Under the pieces are notes generated by a model that worked only from the letters and a program-made list of their open reading frames with translations, searched no databases and was not told the DNA's origin. A stretch of 10,426 bases of DNA from an uncultured Parabacteroides sp. (GTDB lineage Bacteria > Bacteroidota > Bacteroidia > Bacteroidales > Tannerellaceae), in contig CAAGLQ010000198.1 in the NCBI GenBank assembly GCA_900770835.1, positions 1 to 10,426 on the forward strand. The letters run 5' to 3'. A program made the translations under genes and the position numbers. Positions 6,428-10,426 of this stretch are shown here, one piece after another. Every line of letters starts with the position of its first letter. Positions within the stretch are counted from its first letter, which is position 1.

Positions 6428-6459
6428 CAAAAGTAGCCGGTTTGCAGGCAATATACAAT
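6428..6459 (-). promoter_or_regulatory. cysK promoter
   Basis: On the reverse strand, TACTTTTG (6435-6428) is an exact TAnnTTTG match, with ATTG (6459-6456) 20 nt upstream as a near-consensus -33 box. It ends 34 nt before the cysK ATG at 6393. This placement supports the shorter cysK start. Confidence 0.65.
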
Positions 6460-6572
6460 ACCACAAACAGGGTATATATGTGTGAATTCATGCACTATTA
6501 TAAAGTACGAAGTACTATTCTACCACCTTTACTACAATGAAATAAGATACTTTTCAATAAATAACAAGCAAA
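6460..6572. other. Divergent spacer between cysK and the secreted-protein gene
   Basis: This AT-rich stretch lies between the two divergent promoters. It holds a small perfect dyad, AGTAC (6504-6508) and GTACT (6512-6516), around GAA, which could be an operator shared by both promoters. The EcoRI-like palindrome GAATTC at 6484-6489 is probably chance. No gene is seen. Confidence 0.35.
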
Positions 6573-6573
6573 A

Positions 6574-6606
6574 TTGACTTTTTATATTTGATTATATTTA
6601 TCTTTG
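6574..6606 (+). promoter_or_regulatory. Promoter of the 576-aa secreted protein gene
   Basis: TATCTTTG at 6599-6606 is an exact -7 match. TTGA at 6574-6577 lies 21 nt upstream and fits a -33 element (ATTG if shifted one base, with a 22-nt spacer). The ATG follows 28 nt after the -7 box; the leader is AT-rich with no Shine-Dalgarno site, as is usual in this phylum. Confidence 0.65.
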
Positions 6607-6634
6607 CATCATTACTTATATAAACTTCTTAACT

Positions 6635-8365
6635 ATGAAATCAAACAAGAAAAAAGTAGGTATGTACCTATTCGCAAACATATCATTTGCGACATTATTA
6701 TCAGTACAAGCACAATCTGTACACACTAATTCATGGAGCACTTTTGTACAAAGCACATCCAATGTTTCTGTCATGGACACCTTCTTACTACAGACATTCC
6801 AAGCAAAACCGACTGATACTTGGAACTATACAGGTATAGGGGATTATACAATAGTTAACATTGATAATTGGGGATCGGATTTAGGTCCACATGGTCCAAG
6901 AGCTTTAAAAATAAAATCCAATACAGAAATAACATTTGATCATTATGATGTAAGTTCATTTGATAGTGTACATATTTATATGCATGAATATGCTATATTA
7001 GGTAGTGAAGAAAAAGTATATGTACGAACTTATCGGGATGAGACTAATGGACTATCAACCATTTTATCAAAAAACACTACTATATTTAAGCCTACTACTA
7101 TATCCAAGAACCCTCCTGGATTAGATATCATAACACAAGCTTTAGCAAGCACAAGTTATGTACTAGTTGATAGCATCATGACACACGGATTCAACCGTCA
7201 ATATACCTTATTTACAGGAACAGGAGATTGGAATACAAGCGAACTTTGGAGCCATCTACCTGCCCGACGTTCAAACACAGCCTTGATCCAAGGGAACACA
7301 TCACTTACAGATGAGCGAACTACTAAAGCATTGCATATCAGCGGAGGAAGCCTGCAAATAGCTTCAACTGGCACATTGCATACCAACGAACTCACGCTTT
7401 ATGATGCTGACAACAGCCATGCCTCACTGATTACATCTGGGCAATTGGAAATAAATAATCAGCTAATTGTAGAAAAAATTTTTCCAGACAAAGGCAAATG
7501 GTATTTCTTCTCATTACCTTTTGATGTCTATGCAGAAGATATTGAAAACTTTACCTTTAAGGATGACACAGAGACAGGTAGCGGAGATTACTTCTATCTG
7601 CAAACATACGATGGCCAAAAGCGAGCTAACGGACAACAGGGATGGAGTGTTATATCTACCTCTGAAACAATCAATCAACCTATCATCAAAAAGCATCAAG
7701 GCTACTTGATTGCTCTCGATGCAGCAGCTACTACCACCACTATACGATTTCATTGCCCCAGCAAACAGATACCCAAAACATTAGGAAAAGCGACAAGCAT
7801 AAGTATAATTCCCAATACAGGAGGAAACGAGGCCAATAATGGTTGGATACTTTGCGGAAATCCTTTACCAGCACCTCTTTCCTTGCGGAATATAGAAAAG
7901 ACGGAAAAAATAGATGGATACATATACCTTTATCAAAATGGAGCCTATCAAGCATACTCCCTGGATAGCGACTATGCACTCGCACCCTATAGTGCCTTTT
8001 TTATCAAGGCTGCTGAAGAGACTGTCTTAAAGATAACCCCTTCCACAGAGATCGTTTCTTCCGCACGCTTACTCGCTTGCGAAGCCCCATTAAGAGCAAG
8101 CCAAGAACCTAAAAGTAACCCTACCTCCAATCAAATCGTACTTGCAATCAACGAAGTTCGCATCCTGCAAGAGCTTCACCAAATTCGTATTGAGCATCTG
8201 CCCGAAGCGGGTATCGCCCATTGGTTGAATGCTAAAGGGCAAGTCATCAGCACTGAGGTCGTTCCCGCTGGTAACTCCTACTTGCGCTATCCTTCTACTG
8301 CAGGTTTTTATCTCCTCCATCTTCGCTATGGCCAGCATGAGCAGATTGTGAAGTGTGTGAAGTGA
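6635..8365 (+). CDS. Exported surface-type protein with C-terminal sorting-like domain
   Basis: A 576-residue protein of unknown function. A signal peptide (basic KSNKKK, hydrophobic 8-24) probably ends after VQA at 26, leaving Gln27. Residues about 199-285 resemble a beta-solenoid-like repeat segment (DWNTSELWSHLPARRSN..., then TGTLHTNELTLYDADN). A motif common in Bacteroidales surface proteins, GKWYFFSLPFDV, lies at 287-298, followed by GNPLPAPLSL at 408-417 and a PYSAFFIKA strand. The last ~70 residues are beta-rich and end in GFYLLHLRYGQ...IVKCVK, like type IX secretion C-terminal signals or Parabacteroides DUF6383 domains. Export is well supported; a sorting role is inference. GC content rises along the gene: I counted 25% at 6961-7020 and 50% at 8221-8280. 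It has its own promoter and converges on a GH2 gene. No enzyme motif is seen. Confidence 0.8.
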   Translation: MKSNKKKVGMYLFANISFATLLSVQAQSVHTNSWSTFVQSTSNVSVMDTFLLQTFQAKPTDTWNYTGIGDYTIVNIDNWGSDLGPHGPRALKIKSNTEITFDHYDVSSFDSVHIYMHEYAILGSEEKVYVRTYRDETNGLSTILSKNTTIFKPTTISKNPPGLDIITQALASTSYVLVDSIMTHGFNRQYTLFTGTGDWNTSELWSHLPARRSNTALIQGNTSLTDERTTKALHISGGSLQIASTGTLHTNELTLYDADNSHASLITSGQLEINNQLIVEKIFPDKGKWYFFSLPFDVYAEDIENFTFKDDTETGSGDYFYLQTYDGQKRANGQQGWSVISTSETINQPIIKKHQGYLIALDAAATTTTIRFHCPSKQIPKTLGKATSISIIPNTGGNEANNGWILCGNPLPAPLSLRNIEKTEKIDGYIYLYQNGAYQAYSLDSDYALAPYSAFFIKAAEETVLKITPSTEIVSSARLLACEAPLRASQEPKSNPTSNQIVLAINEVRILQELHQIRIEHLPEAGIAHWLNAKGQVISTEVVPAGNSYLRYPSTAGFYLLHLRYGQHEQIVKCVK

Positions 8366-8386
8366 AATACCGTTTATTCTCAAAAA

Positions 8387-8459
8387 GGGAGGTTATCTCG
8401 AACGGTTATCGAAGTCATCTTAAAGGATTTATGTGCCGAGGAAAGAATTGTTACCTCCC
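8387..8459. repeat. Inverted repeat enclosing a 59-nt intergenic segment
   Basis: GGGAGGT (8387-8393) and ACCTCCC (8453-8459) are perfect 7-bp inverted copies. A shorter CTCG/CGAG match lies just inside them, so the segment may fold as a closed stem. It lies in the 3' region of the secreted-protein transcript, directly before the terminator hairpin at 8469-8501. It could be part of a structured 3' UTR or small RNA, or chance. The remaining intergenic bases 8366-8468 show no gene. Confidence 0.35.
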
Positions 8460-8468
8460 AAGATAGCT

Positions 8469-8501
8469 GGAAGAAGGCATCTCTAAGAGATGCCTTCTTC
8501 C
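8469..8501. terminator. Perfect 15-bp hairpin, likely bidirectional terminator
   Basis: GGAAGAAGGCATCTC (8469-8483) and GAGATGCCTTCTTCC (8487-8501) are perfectly complementary around TAA. The hairpin sits between the convergent secreted-protein and GH2 genes, 18 nt beyond the GH2 stop in leftward reading, and can end both transcripts. No long T-tract follows on either strand, although the + strand 3' side is AT-rich (TATATAAAA). Confidence 0.8.
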
Positions 8502-8518
8502 TATATAAAAACAGTGTA

Positions 8519-10426
8519 TTATTGCACATTATAACCCGAAACAACAATCTTAGGTTGCTCACCACGGGTATCTACATCCTTCCAATGGATGTTCACCTGT
8601 TTCTTCTCACCCGGGAGCAAGGAGAAGTAGTTGTCGCTGTAGAACATCGGGAGGATCTGCTCACCATCTTTCGCACCCAACACATTCACACGGATCATCA
8701 ATGCCGGTGTGTTGCTGTTGTTCTCCAAAGCGACAGTAGCGCTCCAAGTGCCATCCGTACCCTTCACTGTCTCGATAGTCGGCTGCATCTGCACCTTCGG
8801 CAACTCACGCAATGCTTGGTAGTTACCCTCTTCTACACCACGGAGATAGAAGTTGTCAGAAACCATCTTACCTGCCTCTGTCAAGGTCAGCTTCACATAG
8901 TGCGCAGCTGTCAAGTTAGCCGGGAACTCCAACTTGATACACTTGTTGGTCGTATCCTCCTCACTATCCACAGCCGTCTCTTTCTCCCATGCCACAGAAC
9001 CATCCATGTTGATTACCTGTGCTTTCGCTGTCAAGCCCTTACGCTGACCTGCACTGTAATTCACCACTTCCACCTCATCGGTCAGCGGATTCCACTGGAT
9101 GTGCAACGGTTCATTCGCCTTCTTACAGCCAAAGTATGCGGCAGTAGGCTCGAAGTAATAGTCGTAAGTCTGCCATACCATAGAGGGCCAGCAAGGATGT
9201 GTCATCCAGAGCAACAAGCCCTTACGGTTCAAACTACGAGATTCAAACATACCCCGATAGCCATCGTAGTTCACCCACTGCGCTAAGTCAGCAAACTCTT
9301 TCGCATCTTTCGGCTCACCAAAGCCCTTAGCGATAATCTCATTGAAAGAGGCACAAGATTGCGCACCTTCCATCGTATAATCATGCTGACCCCACTGCGC
9401 ATTTTGCGGCCACATCGCATCCGGAGAGAAGGTACGTACCAAGCTCTCATAGTTCATCACGTTCGGCATACCTCGCTCGCTATGGAACTTATCACTACCA
9501 TTCTTCAAAGCAAAATATTCCTTTACTGGCAATGCCCGATAAGGACCATGACCACTGACCACATCATCCGCAGAGCTGGAGATATAATGCAGGCCCGGAT
9601 GATCCTCTTTGACGATACGACGCAATGCCTTGTCAATCTGCTCAGGCGGGAAGCCCTCATTACGTCCGCAATAGATACCGATAGAGGCATGACTGCGGAA
9701 ACGCTTCACGTAATCCTCGGCATTGGCGATAAACATCTCCGGATAGTAGGGATCTGGACCATCAGCCGGATTAGCCAACCAGAAGTCTTGCCAAATCATG
9801 ATACCATGACGGTCGCACGCCTCATACAACTCTTGATCACCAATCTGACCGACCCAGTTACGCATCATCGTGAAGTTCATATCGGCATGATAATCCACCG
9901 CAATGTCATACTCACGACCTCGATAATTCAAGTTAGACTCGCCAAAACCCCAGTTACCGCCACGGCCAATGAAACGACGGCCATTGACGAAGAGGCTCAG
10001 GATGCTGTTGTTCTCGTTGAAGGTCATCTGACGGATACCCACCTTGAAGTCTTCCGCATCCGATACCTTGTCACCCACCTTGAAGGTGAAGTTCGCGTCA
10101 TAGAGGTAAGGCTCACCATAGCCCTTCGGCCACCAGAGACGCGGATTCTGCATCTTCAACGGAGCAAACTTCTCCGGATCGAACTTCACGGTCTTCTCCT
10201 CGTTAGCCTTCAACTCAACCGACTGCTCAAAGGCAAGGTCACCCATCTTGAAGCTCAAGACACCAGCCACAGGAGCTGCCTCATGGTTCTTCACAATCAC
10301 CTCAGGAGTCAATACCGCAGAGGTCGTATCAGGCAACGGCAAAACAGCTTGCACAAACGGATCTTGAATCGTCACCTTTCCAGAGGTTGTCAATGTAACA
10401 TCATTCCAGATACCGATGTTACGACC
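8519..10426 (-). CDS. Glycoside hydrolase family 2 exo-enzyme (beta-mannosidase/exo-glucosaminidase type), 5' end missing
   Basis: The last 635 codons of a leftward gene that enters from the right edge. The frame is open to base 10426; the apparent TTG start at 10393 is internal. The first visible residues (GRNIGIWNDVTL) are the end of the GH2 sugar-binding domain. An Ig-like domain follows, ending near NPRLWWPKGYGEPYLY, then the TIM barrel from about GIRQMTF, including FIGRGGNWG and the MMRNWVGQ strand. The acid/base glutamate is in CGRNEGF (codon 9658-9656) and the likely nucleophile in FHSERGMP (codon 9478-9476), 60 residues apart. Their spacing and the NE/SE contexts fit exo-beta-glucosaminidase or beta-mannosidase-like members. 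C-terminal beta domains run to the TAA at 8521-8519. The signal peptide, if present, lies outside the window. The exact sugar is not determinable. No SusC/SusD genes are visible. Confidence 0.9.
   Translation of the reverse strand, partial: GRNIGIWNDVTLTTSGKVTIQDPFVQAVLPLPDTTSAVLTPEVIVKNHEAAPVAGVLSFKMGDLAFEQSVELKANEEKTVKFDPEKFAPLKMQNPRLWWPKGYGEPYLYDANFTFKVGDKVSDAEDFKVGIRQMTFNENNSILSLFVNGRRFIGRGGNWGFGESNLNYRGREYDIAVDYHADMNFTMMRNWVGQIGDQELYEACDRHGIMIWQDFWLANPADGPDPYYPEMFIANAEDYVKRFRSHASIGIYCGRNEGFPPEQIDKALRRIVKEDHPGLHYISSSADDVVSGHGPYRALPVKEYFALKNGSDKFHSERGMPNVMNYESLVRTFSPDAMWPQNAQWGQHDYTMEGAQSCASFNEIIAKGFGEPKDAKEFADLAQWVNYDGYRGMFESRSLNRKGLLLWMTHPCWPSMVWQTYDYYFEPTAAYFGCKKANEPLHIQWNPLTDEVEVVNYSAGQRKGLTAKAQVINMDGSVAWEKETAVDSEEDTTNKCIKLEFPANLTAAHYVKLTLTEAGKMVSDNFYLRGVEEGNYQALRELPKVQMQPTIETVKGTDGTWSATVALENNSNTPALMIRVNVLGAKDGEQILPMFYSDNYFSLLPGEKKQVNIHWKDVDTRGEQPKIVVSGYNVQ

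Noticed and set aside
6394..6495. 34-residue N-terminal extension of cysK
   Set aside because: The extension crosses the cysK promoter, and the family begins at the AKIYENL segment.
8387..8460. tRNA-like segment (7-bp terminal stem, 74 nt, final A; TTCGAGA on the reverse strand)
   Set aside because: No T arm or anticodon arm can be formed in the correct position on either strand; the TTCGAGA lies too close to the terminal stem.
8522..9286. 254-codon open frame on the + strand
   Set aside because: It is antisense to the GH2 gene, has no recognisable domain or promoter, and has a His/Leu/Arg-rich composition typical of a shadow frame.
1..10426. CRISPR array, insertion sequence, phage, toxin-antitoxin or new defence system
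   Set aside because: No direct repeats with spacers, transposase or integrase motifs, or paired small genes were seen; nearly every base is accounted for by core-type genes.

Overview
The window looks like chromosomal DNA of an anaerobic Bacteroidales bacterium, most likely Parabacteroides or a close relative (the genus is inferred). The evidence is the Bacteroidota-type promoter elements (TTTG ... TAnnTTTG), the near absence of Shine-Dalgarno sites, two Bacteroidota families of unknown function (DUF4252 and DUF4271), signal peptides cleaved just before Gln, and the gene order hemD-rnpA-yidD-TatD-tyrS.

Layout. At the left edge is the 5' part of a leftward gene for a small secreted DUF4252 protein (1-207). 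A short divergent intergenic region leads into a tight rightward housekeeping cluster: a DUF4271 membrane protein (397-1116), uroporphyrinogen-III synthase-like HemD (1107-1871), RNase P protein RnpA (1868-2254), membrane insertion factor YidD (2251-2475), a TatD-family metal-dependent hydrolase (2491-3165) and tyrosyl-tRNA synthetase TyrS (3194-4486). Three of the junctions overlap by 4-10 nt, which suggests translational coupling. A -7-like element near the end of the TatD gene probably gives tyrS its own promoter. Next is a single tRNA-Gln (UUG, 4559-4629) with a near-consensus promoter and a strong terminator hairpin. An 8-bp perfect inverted repeat sits between tyrS and the tRNA and overlaps the tRNA promoter.

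The second half starts with a leftward two-gene unit: cysteine synthase CysK (5446-6393) followed 11 nt later by a LuxR/NarL-type response regulator (4787-5434). Divergent from cysK is a rightward gene for a 576-aa exported surface-type protein (6635-8365). It has a signal peptide, a beta-rich body and a C-terminal segment resembling type IX secretion sorting or DUF6383-like domains. Its base composition shifts strongly from the 5' end (one 60-nt line at 25% GC) to the 3' end (one line at 50% GC). It converges, across a perfect 15-bp terminator hairpin, on a leftward glycoside hydrolase family 2 gene (8519 to the right edge, 5' end missing) with both catalytic glutamates visible.

Most of the window is ordinary core genome: tRNA charging and processing, membrane protein insertion, cysteine synthesis and glycan breakdown. 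I see no CRISPR array, insertion sequence, phage gene, toxin-antitoxin pair or clear new multi-gene system. The points most worth a second look are the inverted repeat overlapping the tRNA-Gln promoter, a hemD homologue lodged in the rnpA cluster, the response regulator coupled to cysK, and the mosaic secreted protein.
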